A DNA stretch of 64,000 nt from the NCBI GenBank assembly GCA_037443205.1, contig JBBIOU010000014.1, positions 1 through 64,000 on the forward strand, read 5' to 3'. This DNA comes from JBBIOU01 sp037443205. GTDB lineage: Bacteria; Bacteroidota; Bacteroidia; Flavobacteriales_D; UBA2798. Positions 1-9,174 of the stretch are shown piece by piece (the first letter of the stretch is position 1; every line of letters starts with the position of its first letter). The translations under genes and the position numbers were made by a program. Under the pieces are notes generated by a model. It ran no database searches and was not told the origin of the DNA. It was given only the letters and a program-made list of their open reading frames with translations.

Positions 1-3000
1 CTGTATACCAATCCGCCCCAGCGGTTGTATATGTATAACTCGTTCTCTGGATACTTCTCTATCCCTAATATCACAAACTCATCGTTTATCCCGTCTCCGT
101 TCGGACTGAATCCGTCTGGGATGACAACAACTACTTCTTCATTAACAATAATGAACAAACGAGCAGTATCGCAGTAGGTATTACATAGAGCATCACAAAC
201 TACATATATAATGGTATCATTTCCTACAAAGCCTGAAGAAGGAGTATATATAATATTAGTACCACTAACAGATGCTGTACCATTTTGAGGACCGCCAATA
301 ATTGAAACTGAATTGAAATTTCCGTTATCATTATCAGTAACACTAACCGTAACGGATGTTGAAGGGATGTTTTCCATGGAAGTAGAGTCATCCACAGCAT
401 CTAAAGTTAAAGCTGCTGAATTGATAGTAACTATAACGCTGTCGATAGCTGTACATCCGCCTGCACCGGTTCCGGTAACGTAATATACATTTACCAGATT
501 GATAGGAGTAACACTAATAACCGGAGTATTATCAGATGTACTCCAAACATAAGTATTAGCACCTGTGGCCATAAGTGTTGTACTCGTTCCCAGACAGATA
601 GTTTGGTTAGGTCCTGCATCTACGTTAGGTAAAGGATTAACTGTAATAGTAACAGGTACCCTGCCACCAACATTTGTACATCCTTGTGCACTAACCGATT
701 GCACGTAGTATGTTGTTGTAGTATTTGGTGAAACCACATAAGGTGTTAAACCTAAGGCCGTGCCACCGGTAGAGGCAGCATAAACTTCAAAACTGGTTGC
801 ACCTGTTCCGCTTGCATTGATAACCACCGACTCGCCTGCACAAATGGCATTAGCACTTGCGGTAACAGAGGGAGCATCGGGAGTAGGATTAATCGTGATG
901 TTGTTAATTTGCGAAGCACTGCAAGGTGGTGTACCTACAGTATAAGTAACAGGTATGGTTTGTCCAGATAAACCGCTTGGATCAAAAGTATTACCACTTA
1001 CTCCCGTACCGCTCCATGAACCACCATTAGTACCGGTAACCAATGGGTTTAAATTAATGAGTCCGTCACTTTCGCAAATTGCCGCAGGAGCAGTCCACGA
1101 AGCATCTGCATTACCTATAACCTGAATTGTTTGTGTAGATGTTTGTTGACATGGGTTAGTACCTACTGTATATGTAATACTGATTGTTTGACCTGCTAAA
1201 CCGGTGGTATTAAAATTACTGCCTGAAACATTGGTACCTGTCCATGTTCCTCCGGGAGTTCCGGTAACCAAGGCATCTAAATTAATATTTCCGGTGCTTT
1301 CGCAAACTGTTCCCGGGCTGGTCCAGGATGGATTAGCTAATGGTATAACCGTAATTTGCACCGGAATCCTTCCGCCTAAATTTGCACAACCGTTACTACT
1401 TACTGCTTCTACATAATAGGTTGTTGTGCTTGTAGGTGAAACTGATAAAGGCGCTGCACCCAGTAATGTTCCTCCAATTGAAGCATCATAAATATTAAAC
1501 ACAGATGCCCCCGATCCGGTAGCGTTAATAGTTGTACTTTGCCCCTGACAAATAGTAGTAGAAGTGGCAGAAACAGTTGGGTTAGCAGGTGCAGAGTTAA
1601 TTGTTACATTAACATTAGCAGTATTTTGGCATCCGTTAGCATCTGTAACTGTAACAATATAATTCCCGCTAGCAGCAACCGTAACATTACTAATAGTATT
1701 ATTTTGCTGATTAGATGAATAAGAGTTGGGACCCGTCCATGAGTAAGTGCTTCCTCCACCTGCATTTAAATTTAATGTTTGGCCTTCGCAAACAGGGCTA
1801 TTGCTGTTGGCACTGGCATTGGGTAAACTGTTAACAGTTATATTGATAGAAGCATTAGCTGTACCCACACAACCTCCCGGGTTAGTAACTGTAACGGTGT
1901 AAGAAGTATTGACGGTAGGACTTACAGTGATAGGATTTGTAGATTGACCTGTACTCCATGAGTAACCGGACCCGCTGGTAGCTGTAAGTGTTACAGACTG
2001 TCCAATGCAAATGCTTGAGGAAGGATTAGCACTGATGCTTACTCCCGGGTTAGTAACTACCTGTGCATTGGTTGTAAGAGTAATTGAGCAACCGTTGGAA
2101 CCGGTAATGGTTACAGAATAAACTCCTCCATTAGCCAGCGTAACGCTACTGATAGAAGGGTTTTGTAAGGTTGATGAGAACCCGTTGGGTCCTGTCCAAC
2201 TATAGCTTACACCACCTGATGCGGTTAAATTTAAAGTGGAACCTGTACAAACAGGTCCGTTATTACTAACTGTTCCGGAAGGGAGCGAATTAACTGTTAC
2301 CGTAGTTTGTGCTGTATTCTGACAACCATTAGCACCGGTAACAGTAACAGTATAGGTTCCTGCATTAGCTGCAGAAACATTGTTTAATGTAGGATTTTGT
2401 AAAGTTGATGAAAACCCGTTAGGACCTGTCCAACTGTAGCTTGTACCACCGGATGCACTTAAATTTACATTTTGTCCTGCACAAACAACAGCCGGTGTTG
2501 CATTGGCTGTTGCGTTTGGCAAAGCATTTACGGTTAAGTTTGCTGTGGCATTGGCCGTACATCCATTAGCTGCTGTAACTACCACTGTATAAGTACCGCT
2601 GGCTGCCGTAGTGGCATTAGTTAATCCGGGATTTTGTAAAGTAGATGAGAAACCATTTGGACCTGACCAAGAATAGCTTACTCCACCGGAAGAACTAAAA
2701 GATACATTTTGCCCTGCACATATTGTTGAAGGAGTTACAGAAGCACTGGCAGTAGGTGAAGCATTCACAGTAACTGTAACCTGAGCTGTATTTTGACAAC
2801 CGGCTGCTGAGGTAACTGTTACCGTGTAAGTACCACTGGCTGCAACAGTTGCATTAGAAATTACAGGGTTTTGTAATGTTGATGTAAATCCGTTGGGACC
2901 TGTCCAACTGTAGCTTGTACCACCGCTTGCTGAAAGATTAATGTTCTGACCTGAACAAATAGTACTGGGTGTTGCATTTGCCGTAGCGTTGGGTAAAGGA

Positions 3001-4673
3001 TTTACGGTAACCGTACCGGAACCTGTGCCGGTACATCCTGCAACGGTATACACAACAGTATACGTTGTTGTACTTGATGGACTAACATTTATTGATTGTG
3101 TTGTAAAGCCTCCCGGTGACCACGAATAGGTACCTCCACCTATTGAAGGGCTGGCAGTGAGTGTAGCAGTTTGACCGGAACAAATTGTGGCACTGTTTAC
3201 ACTTACTGTTGGGGTTGGATTAACCGTAACGTTTGTAGAAGCCGAATTGGTACAACCGGCAGCCGTTACAATTACTGAGTATGTTCCTGCATTTGCTGCT
3301 GTTGCTCCGGGTATGGTAGGGTTTTGCAAAGTAGAACTGAATCCATTTGGTCCGCTCCAACTGTAAGTTCCACCACCACTTGAACTAAGATTGATTGTAG
3401 TGCCTGAACAAACCGGACTATTGCTGGATATAGAAACATTGGGCGTAGGGTTTACCGTAATAGTTATGACAGAGCGGGCAGATGTACAACCACTTGCCGT
3501 TTGCTCCTGTAAATAATATTGAAACGTACCCGCAGTACCTGTAGGTACAGCGAAAGTAGTACCTGATCCTATTTGTGTTCCACCGGTTGGAGCGTTCCAC
3601 CAGGTAAAGGTAGAACCACCGGCTCCGGAGGCTGTTAAGGTTAAAGGCTGATTTTGACAAATGGTATAGCTTGAACCACTGGGATAAGTAAGTGGTCCTA
3701 TCATAAAGTCGGGTATGGGGGTTTGAATAGTGGCTGTACCTGACCAGTTTAAGGTAAAACTACCGTTATTAGGCGACCACTCATTAATTAAGAGGTAATA
3801 ATGTTGTCCGGCTGTAACATTGAGCCATTGCACCCAGCCATCTCCATAAACATCTTCACTGACATCTGCCGGCCAGTTTGCCATGCCTGTAGCTCCGGTT
3901 GTAGCTGCATAAGAACATCTTACAGGTGACCCGAGAGAACCGCAACTACTTGCCAAGTATAAGGCAAAGTCATAATCGTGAGTACCGCTGTTGGGGTTTA
4001 ACGTAAAACCCAAAGTTCCGCTGGTATTTATAGTAAACTCATACCAATTTGAAAAATTTTCGCTGGTCACACAGCCTGTACAGCCATCTGATTGCAGACC
4101 CGGGCCGGTACTTAATCCGCTAAACGAAAAGCCGTTATTACATATACCGGTAGCATTTATACAATCGGCATTGGTTAAACCCGTAGGGCCTCCGGCCATA
4201 GGCACATTGCTGATAGTAGCGCTCCAGCCGGCCAATTGAACAGTGTTGTCTGAAACAAATCTGAAAGTTAAGCAACCACTGGGGTGAGTAGAAGTTACTG
4301 TACCCGGTGAACTCAGACAGCCTTGCCAAATTACAGGACTATTTTGGGTAGGACCATTACAAATAATTAACCAGTCGCAGCAATTGCTTGGACCTCCACA
4401 ACCCGCCCAGGTATCATTCATGGAAAAGGAAGTGAAAGTAACTCGAACGGCAGTTCCCGGTGTAGATGGACAAAATGTTCTTAAAATACCATTAATGTTT
4501 GGCGAATAATTCCCTGCAGGACCTCCGTTGTCATAGTAAGTACCTGAGTTTGTATTTACCATGCAAGTACCGGTATAGGTATTTTGTTGCCCTACAGTAG
4601 GGTGCAAATACGTTTGGGCATTTAGTTGTGTTGCTGAATATAGTAATGCAACAATAGCGTAAATTTTTCTCAT
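1..4673 (-). CDS. Giant secreted Ig-repeat adhesin with gliding-motility C-terminal domain (3' end outside window)
   Basis: The frame is open from the ATG at 4673 to the window edge, about 1557 codons. Residues 1-20 form a signal peptide ending NAQ. A Cys-rich CUB-like module with NCCDW and GCL motifs follows, then a second bacterial pre-peptidase-like beta module near residues 190-310. A long array of Ig/PKD-like repeats comes next, each with a Trp core of type SYSWTGPNGFSSTLQNP and a Cys pair. Near the edge a VxCDALCN-type repeat leads into IPDGFSPNGDGINDEF and LYIYNRWGGLVY. These are the hallmarks of the CHU_C/TIGR04131 gliding-motility-associated C-terminal domain used as a type IX secretion signal. 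About 40-50 residues should be missing. By family knowledge it would be exported by T9SS and act at the cell surface, probably in adhesion or gliding. The ligand is unknown. Confidence 0.9.
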   Translation of the reverse strand, partial: MRKIYAIVALLYSATQLNAQTYLHPTVGQQNTYTGTCMVNTNSGTYYDNGGPAGNYSPNINGILRTFCPSTPGTAVRVTFTSFSMNDTWAGCGGPSNCCDWLIICNGPTQNSPVIWQGCLSSPGTVTSTHPSGCLTFRFVSDNTVQLAGWSATISNVPMAGGPTGLTNADCINATGICNNGFSFSGLSTGPGLQSDGCTGCVTSENFSNWYEFTINTSGTLGFTLNPNSGTHDYDFALYLASSCGSLGSPVRCSYAATTGATGMANWPADVSEDVYGDGWVQWLNVTAGQHYYLLINEWSPNNGSFTLNWSGTATIQTPIPDFMIGPLTYPSGSSYTICQNQPLTLTASGAGGSTFTWWNAPTGGTQIGSGTTFAVPTGTAGTFQYYLQEQTASGCTSARSVITITVNPTPNVSISSNSPVCSGTTINLSSSGGGTYSWSGPNGFSSTLQNPTIPGATAANAGTYSVIVTAAGCTNSASTNVTVNPTPTVSVNSATICSGQTATLTASPSIGGGTYSWSPGGFTTQSINVSPSSTTTYTVVYTVAGCTGTGSGTVTVNPLPNATANATPSTICSGQNINLSASGGTSYSWTGPNGFTSTLQNPVISNATVAASGTYTVTVTSAAGCQNTAQVTVTVNASPTASASVTPSTICAGQNVSFSSSGGVSYSWSGPNGFSSTLQNPGLTNATTAASGTYTVVVTAANGCTANATANLTVNALPNATANATPAVVCAGQNVNLSASGGTSYSWTGPNGFSSTLQNPTLNNVSAANAGTYTVTVTGANGCQNTAQTTVTVNSLPSGTVSNNGPVCTGSTLNLTASGGVSYSWTGPNGFSSTLQNPSISSVTLANGGVYSVTITGSNGCSITLTTNAQVVTNPGVSISANPSSSICIGQSVTLTATSGSGYSWSTGQSTNPITVSPTVNTSYTVTVTNPGGCVGTANASINITVNSLPNASANSNSPVCEGQTLNLNAGGGSTYSWTGPNSYSSNQQNNTISNVTVAASGNYIVTVTDANGCQNTANVNVTINSAPANPTVSATSTTICQGQSTTINATGSGASVFNIYDASIGGTLLGAAPLSVSPTSTTTYYVEAVSSNGCANLGGRIPVQITVIPLANPSWTSPGTVCESTGNINLDALVTGTPGGTWTGTNVSGSNFNTTGLAGQTISITYTVGTNPCQQTSTQTIQVIGNADASWTAPAAICESDGLINLNPLVTGTNGGSWSGTGVSGNTFDPSGLSGQTIPVTYTVGTPPCSASQINNITINPTPDAPSVTASANAICAGESVVINASGTGATSFEVYAASTGGTALGLTPYVVSPNTTTTYYVQSVSAQGCTNVGGRVPVTITVNPLPNVDAGPNQTICLGTSTTLMATGANTYVWSTSDNTPVISVTPINLVNVYYVTGTGAGGCTAIDSVIVTINSAALTLDAVDDSTSMENIPSTSVTVSVTDNDNGNFNSVSIIGGPQNGTASVSGTNIIYTPSSGFVGNDTIIYVVCDALCNTYCDTARLFIIVNEEVVVVIPDGFSPNGDGINDEFVILGIEKYPENELYIYNRWGGLVY
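1700..3400 (-). repeat. Tandem coding repeats, about 235-240 bp, in the adhesin
   Basis: Near-identical DNA blocks encoding the SWTGPNGFSSTLQNP core recur around 2170, 2405, 2640 and 2880. More diverged versions lie near 1720 and 3330. The spacing of about 237 bp equals one Ig-like domain of about 79 residues. Two other repeat classes lie between 640 and 1600: a pair ending GGRVPVTITV / GGRIPVQITV, and a pair of the SWTxPxxxCES type. Confidence 0.85.
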
Positions 4674-4687
4674 GTTAATCAATATTA

Positions 4688-5146
4688 TTATTTGTTAATG
4701 AGATTTTTTAAGTAGTTATACTCGTAGTTACCGAGTAAGTAAACTTTTTTATTTTCAGGGAGGTACTTTTGCTGATTTGTGAAAAGTGGGTCAATGGATT
4801 TGCACCATTGTTTAATTTGAAGTTGTTTATCACTTGTAAAGCTATCAAAGTCTTTTTTGTATAGGACGTATTTTTTGGTATTTCCGCTAATTATTTGATT
4901 GTATTGTGATGGGTTATTTTTTATCCATGATTCAAGGATATTTAAATACTGTTCTGCATTTATGGCAGAAAAAGGTTCGTTAGGCAGATTAATCATATCA
5001 GCCAAAACAAATTCAAACAATATTTGATTGTTAGGTAATTGACTATCTGCATTTTTATTTGAATAATGTGTTTCATTTTGAACTTGAGCGAATAAATTAC
5101 AGAATGAACACAATGAAATAATCGATAAAAGTAGACTTATGCGCAT
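4688..5146 (-). CDS. Small exported hypothetical protein
   Basis: This 152-residue protein has a clear signal peptide (MRISLLLSIISLCSFCNLFAQ, about 21 residues) and an alpha-helical, Asn/Lys/Gln-rich mature part. I do not recognise a family. It includes a WIKNNPSQYNQIISG stretch and ends YNYLKNLINK. The gene lies 14 bp upstream of the adhesin gene on the same strand, so the two are probably co-transcribed. That suggests a periplasmic or surface accessory role, which is inference from position only. Confidence 0.7.
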   Translation of the reverse strand: MRISLLLSIISLCSFCNLFAQVQNETHYSNKNADSQLPNNQILFEFVLADMINLPNEPFSAINAEQYLNILESWIKNNPSQYNQIISGNTKKYVLYKKDFDSFTSDKQLQIKQWCKSIDPLFTNQQKYLPENKKVYLLGNYEYNYLKNLINK

Positions 5147-5266
5147 ACCAATTAAATTTTTGAATTATTCACAAAATTATATAAAAAAATCTGAATATTA
5201 TGCAAACACCTCATAATTATTCTGATTTTCAGTTTAGACGTAAAATTTTAACAAATGGTTGCAAAT

Positions 5267-5299
5267 AAAAAACTCCGAACTGTGTATCCGGAGTTTTCT
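5267..5299 (-). terminator. Rho-independent terminator
   Basis: The arms AAAACTCCG (5269-5277) and CGGAGTTTT (5289-5297) form a 9-bp stem with an 11-base loop. Read leftward, the stem is followed by a T-rich run. It lies about 25 bp past the stop of the 5323-5679 gene. Confidence 0.75.
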
Positions 5300-5322
5300 G
5301 GTATTAAATAAATGTATTTTTA

Positions 5323-5679
5323 TTACTTATTTTCGGTGCTTTTGTCTTTATTTTTTTGGGATTCGGTAATTTTTTCCCTGTTTGCGTCAATTTTAACAGG
5401 TCTTACCAGCATTTTACGGTTGAGGGGTTGTTTGCCGGTTTTTGTTGTGTTGTCAGTACCGGTGTTATTATTAGAATCAGTGCCCTCTTCAGTAACGGTT
5501 ATTTTTTGGGTATTTGATTTATTTTCGTTTTTTATTTCCTTAACTTGTTCATTTTTGGGAGATTTTACGGTTTCTGTTTTTACCGGTGTGATTTCTTTTG
5601 ATTTTTCTTGTGCTTTAAGGTTATGGGTAAAAAGCAATCCGCTAATAATCAAACTAAAGGTTAAAATTGTTGTTTTCAT
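5323..5679 (-). CDS. Small secreted Lys/Glu-rich low-complexity protein
   Basis: The preferred start is the ATG at 5679, because it opens directly into a signal peptide (MKTTILTFSLIISGLLFTHN, cleavage near LKAQ). An ATG 33 bases further upstream would put polar residues before it. The mature part of about 95 residues is almost wholly charged or polar (repeated K, E, T, N), consistent with a disordered periplasmic or surface polypeptide. No family is recognised. It lies 47 bp downstream of the barrel/SPOR gene on the same strand and is followed by a good terminator, so it is probably the last gene of that transcript. Confidence 0.6.
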   Translation of the reverse strand: MKTTILTFSLIISGLLFTHNLKAQEKSKEITPVKTETVKSPKNEQVKEIKNENKSNTQKITVTEEGTDSNNNTGTDNTTKTGKQPLNRKMLVRPVKIDANREKITESQKNKDKSTENK

Positions 5680-5726
5680 GATTAAAATATTTTTACCACA
5701 AAGCAATGACAAATTTTATACCAGTT

Positions 5727-7892
5727 TTATCGGTTTAATAAATTGAGTGCCTCTTGAACCGAGATTATTTTACCATTAAAATCGCCAATGATGTAAGCGT
5801 CTTTTAAACCTGTTTGTATGGCTTTTTGTTTAGCTTGTTCAGCATCAATATAGTTATTAAAATTGCCATGGTAGTATTTAGTTATCCCTGTTTCATCATA
5901 AGCGGGTTTGATGTCACCCAGTTTTAAATACATATTTAAAATAGTGGCCGGCACATCGTTTTTAAAGGCTCCCACCATTATTCTGAAATGTATTTGTGAT
6001 TTATCTATTTTAAATCTATCTAAGTCTTTGCTTTCGTCAATATCATCTTTTTCATTTTTATCTACGTATTCAAAACCTGCTTTTTCGAGGGGGATTCGTT
6101 TGGAATCTTTGTAAGCTACAACAAAGGCATCCTGATAGCCTTTTGCCTGGAGGTTTATTTTATGCCGTGCGGCTTCGGCAGGAGTATTAAATGAACCGGA
6201 ATAATAACGCACAATGCCGTCTTGTCCGGTAGTAATAACTAAATCCGGCACATCTCTAAAAACCGTGGATGATAGTTTTTTGTTAAATGCGCCTATTTGT
6301 ACCCTGTATAAAATAATATCGTTGGGTGTATTTGTTTGTTCTTGATTATCGGGTAATTTATTATCGGGTATGATTTGTATTTGTGTTGAATTAGGATCTT
6401 TTTTTCCGGTAACGGGATTAGTTTGTGTATTTGTTACTGCTACAATAGTTGGCTTTATACCTTCTTTGGTAAGTTCATTTTTTCTGGCAATGGCTTCTTC
6501 GAGGGTTTTGTAATTTCCTACTACATAGTAGATCGTATCTCCTGATTCTATCGTTCTAAAGTCTTTATAACCTAAATATTTATGAAGTTCTGAAGCAGTA
6601 ACATTTTTTGCTTCGTTACCTATGATAACCACATAGCGACTGTCTTTTTTGGGTAGGTTTGCGGATAAAATTTGTTTATTACCGTCTTTACCCACTACGC
6701 TTATTTCGTTATATACTGATTCGTATATTACGCACATACCGGTGGTATCGTGCAGGCAGGCAAGCCGTTTTAAATATTCTTCTTCGCTAATTGTTACACC
6801 TCTTGTATCTACATAATTTCCTTTCGGAGTATATAATTCATCATCTCTGTAATCGGGAACAAAATCTCCATCCGTGTCTAAGGGGCATCCTTTGGCATCA
6901 ACTGCTACACCGGAGGGAGTTTTGGCGCAGCTATCTTTAATGTTAACTACTCCGTCTCCATCCCAATCAAGCGTATCTATAAAAGCAAGGATTTGGTTAT
7001 CATCCGGTTCTAATTCAAACTCATTTATTTGTTTTTTGTTGTTTAATCGTTGCAAATCGTAGTTTATCGAAAAAGAAGTAAAAACAAATTTATCAGTACC
7101 TTTTTTTCCTTGCCGGGCGTTTATACTTTCTTTGGTAATACCATCAACTCTATCTGTAAAGGCTATATGGTATGATGTACCTAATCTGAATTTCCATCGT
7201 TGGTTAAGATGCATATTTATCCCTATACCAACAGGTATTGCCCAGGAGCGTTCGGGGTATTTACCAAATCCGTCTAAATTACTTTCTCTTACATCAGTCT
7301 CATATACATAATCTCTGAAGATTTCTACTGCCTGATAAGCATTGGGAGCTTCTTCTGCAATATTTCTGATGGAGCCGTCTGACCAGTAATAATAAAAATT
7401 TCCGTATTTATCGTATAAATCTGTTTTAGTCAAAAATTCAAAAGATTCTATTCCTGAATAGATATATGGTTCTACCTTTCTTTTTTTGGGTAAGATGTGA
7501 TTAAAATTATAGGATAATACTACTCCTCCGGTTCTTATTTGCGACCACATATTAAGGTTACGGGTTGCGCTTCTTTCGTTGGCGCTTACTGTACCAAAGA
7601 TGGTATAAAAACTCAAATCCAGATAATCAGTTAACGGATTGGTTATTCTGATGTCGTAGCCAATACGGCTTACGCCATGATGAAAGCCTTTATAATTATT
7701 GGTTATATCTCCATAAAAGGAAAATACTCCGGTACCTAAGCCTAATGTTGGTCTTAAGATAAATTCCAGTCCTTCAGATTTTTTGCTTAATGATTGGGTA
7801 TTTTTTTGAATAGTATCATTATTTTGAGCCAACATGAGATTTGTGCTCAAAAAAATAATTAGCGTTAATATGAGTTGTAAATATTTTTTCAA
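5727..7892 (-). CDS. Outer-membrane barrel protein with thrombospondin type-3 repeat and SPOR-like repeats
   Basis: The protein has 721 residues. A signal peptide (1-22, ending MLAQ) is followed by a roughly 260-residue region of alternating aromatic strands typical of an OmpA/porin-like barrel. Next comes an acidic calcium-binding TSP3-type segment (DWDGDGVVNIKDSC, then DTDGDFVPDYRDD, about residues 305-350). This is where OmpA-family proteins of this phylum carry their linker. Instead of an OmpA peptidoglycan-binding domain, the C-terminal half holds SPOR-like units: YRVQIGAFNKK with GIVRYYSGSF, HFRIMVGAFKND with GITKYYHGNF, and a weaker IYYVVGNYKTLEEA unit. By family knowledge SPOR domains bind denuded peptidoglycan glycans, so this may be an outer-membrane to wall tether. 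The exact role is unknown. Confidence 0.8.
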   Translation of the reverse strand: MKKYLQLILTLIIFLSTNLMLAQNNDTIQKNTQSLSKKSEGLEFILRPTLGLGTGVFSFYGDITNNYKGFHHGVSRIGYDIRITNPLTDYLDLSFYTIFGTVSANERSATRNLNMWSQIRTGGVVLSYNFNHILPKKRKVEPYIYSGIESFEFLTKTDLYDKYGNFYYYWSDGSIRNIAEEAPNAYQAVEIFRDYVYETDVRESNLDGFGKYPERSWAIPVGIGINMHLNQRWKFRLGTSYHIAFTDRVDGITKESINARQGKKGTDKFVFTSFSINYDLQRLNNKKQINEFELEPDDNQILAFIDTLDWDGDGVVNIKDSCAKTPSGVAVDAKGCPLDTDGDFVPDYRDDELYTPKGNYVDTRGVTISEEEYLKRLACLHDTTGMCVIYESVYNEISVVGKDGNKQILSANLPKKDSRYVVIIGNEAKNVTASELHKYLGYKDFRTIESGDTIYYVVGNYKTLEEAIARKNELTKEGIKPTIVAVTNTQTNPVTGKKDPNSTQIQIIPDNKLPDNQEQTNTPNDIILYRVQIGAFNKKLSSTVFRDVPDLVITTGQDGIVRYYSGSFNTPAEAARHKINLQAKGYQDAFVVAYKDSKRIPLEKAGFEYVDKNEKDDIDESKDLDRFKIDKSQIHFRIMVGAFKNDVPATILNMYLKLGDIKPAYDETGITKYYHGNFNNYIDAEQAKQKAIQTGLKDAYIIGDFNGKIISVQEALNLLNR

Positions 7893-7945
7893 AATGAAAA
7901 ATAAAATTATTTTTCAGTGTATAAAGTTAAGGAAAATAACTGATA

Positions 7946-9094
7946 TTATATAGGTTTTTTTTGGGTATTGAGTGCCTCTTTTACATGAACTCTTTTGTTA
8001 TTTTTATACGCTGTAACAAAGGGGCCTTTAAACGGGAATGACAACAAGGTACTTCTTTTTTCCCGGGCTTGTTGGTACGAATTAAATTTTCCAACCGTAT
8101 ATTTTATCCATCCCTCGTGTTCCTCGATAGTTATTTCTTCGCTAAAGTTATAGTATTTTTCAAAATAGCTTTGATTAACTCTAAAATGGCTGGCTACAAC
8201 TTGTACGCTGAAATATATGTTTTCAGTATTGTTTTGAGAATGATGGGTTAAATTATCAGATTTTGTATTAACATTATTATTTGTTTCAGAAAATGATATG
8301 GTTTCATCTTTGACAACGGTAGTTTGTATAGGAATGCTTTGGTCTGTCGGTATTGCATCAGCAACAAAAGAACCGCTTATTTCGGGAATTGAAATAAGGC
8401 TACAGGTAAAAATATAACTAAATTCTACTTCTGTTTTTTCAGGATAAAAATCATCCCAGCTAAGTTTAAGCATATTTCCATCACTTTTAGCTGACACTCC
8501 GGTAGCAATAACTTTTTTGACTGTGCAATTTTCGGGTAGCTTTTCAAAAACTCGCGCATAACCACCGGTTGAAGGTTTGTTCATTTTTATTGTTACTTCT
8601 ATTTCATCCTTATTTTTTTTTATAATTTTTCGCTCACATTTATAGTTATTGTTTAATGCTGATTCAGGTTGCACAATTTGTATGATAACTACGGGAAATC
8701 TTTTTTCTTTTATTTCATTTTTTTCGAACCATGTAAGGGTTATTTCTGCTCTGATTATCCCCTTGGCCTCTGTTGCTGCAAATAGTGTATAATCGAGTTG
8801 TATTATTTCTTCTTGCGGAACAGTAGCCCATGAGACAGAATAAGTATATTCTCGTTTGATGATTTCTCCACCCCATGTATTTTCACATATTACCGAAGCT
8901 TTGTCATTGTCAAAACCTATTCGAACTCTAAAAGGACCGGTTATCTGATTGCGGTAAATTTTAATACTGAAATTTTCGGGGACACCTGCTTTTACAACAC
9001 CCGGTATATTATGCTCTATGGCCGGTTCGGGGTTTAGTGAGTGCATGGAATAAAGCAGCGGGATAAAAAATACTACATATATTACAGGGCGCAT
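7946..9094 (-). CDS. Exported protein with C-terminal SPOR-like domain
   Basis: The ATG at 9094 (MRPVIYVVFFIPLLYSM) is preferred over one at 9130. It begins a signal sequence, and the only promoter-like element (9112-9119) lies between the two. The mature protein of about 360 residues has two beta-rich, Ig-like segments, one containing the motif STGGYARVFEKLPENC, of a kind seen in periplasmic or surface assembly proteins. It ends with a SPOR-like unit (YFSVQVVASHFRVNQ, then GWIKYTVGKFNSYQQARE). That unit closely resembles the repeats of the next gene downstream, 53 bp away. Co-transcription and a shared role at the outer envelope are inferred. The specific function is unknown. Confidence 0.7.
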   Translation of the reverse strand: MRPVIYVVFFIPLLYSMHSLNPEPAIEHNIPGVVKAGVPENFSIKIYRNQITGPFRVRIGFDNDKASVICENTWGGEIIKREYTYSVSWATVPQEEIIQLDYTLFAATEAKGIIRAEITLTWFEKNEIKEKRFPVVIIQIVQPESALNNNYKCERKIIKKNKDEIEVTIKMNKPSTGGYARVFEKLPENCTVKKVIATGVSAKSDGNMLKLSWDDFYPEKTEVEFSYIFTCSLISIPEISGSFVADAIPTDQSIPIQTTVVKDETISFSETNNNVNTKSDNLTHHSQNNTENIYFSVQVVASHFRVNQSYFEKYYNFSEEITIEEHEGWIKYTVGKFNSYQQAREKRSTLLSFPFKGPFVTAYKNNKRVHVKEALNTQKKPI

Positions 9095-9111
9095 AGATTG
9101 TCTTTGCCTAA

Positions 9112-9119
9112 CAAAGTTA
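9112..9119 (-). promoter_or_regulatory. Possible Bacteroidota -7 element
   Basis: CAAAGTTA on the plus strand reads TAACTTTG (TAnnTTTG) toward the gene starting at 9094. I see no good -33 TTG at 17-23 bases, so support is partial. Confidence 0.35.
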
Positions 9120-9174
9120 GGTTGAGGCAAAGATGTATGAGCCTTTTAAGTGTTTAGTTTCAAACAAGAGTATG

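Noticed and set aside
1700..3400. CRISPR-like regular repetition
   Set aside because: The roughly 237-bp periodicity is coding, in one frame, and encodes Ig-like domains.
5312..5746. 144-residue plus-strand frame
   Set aside because: It lies opposite the charged secreted protein gene, has no start context, and its hydrophobic run mirrors the Lys/Glu codons of the real gene.
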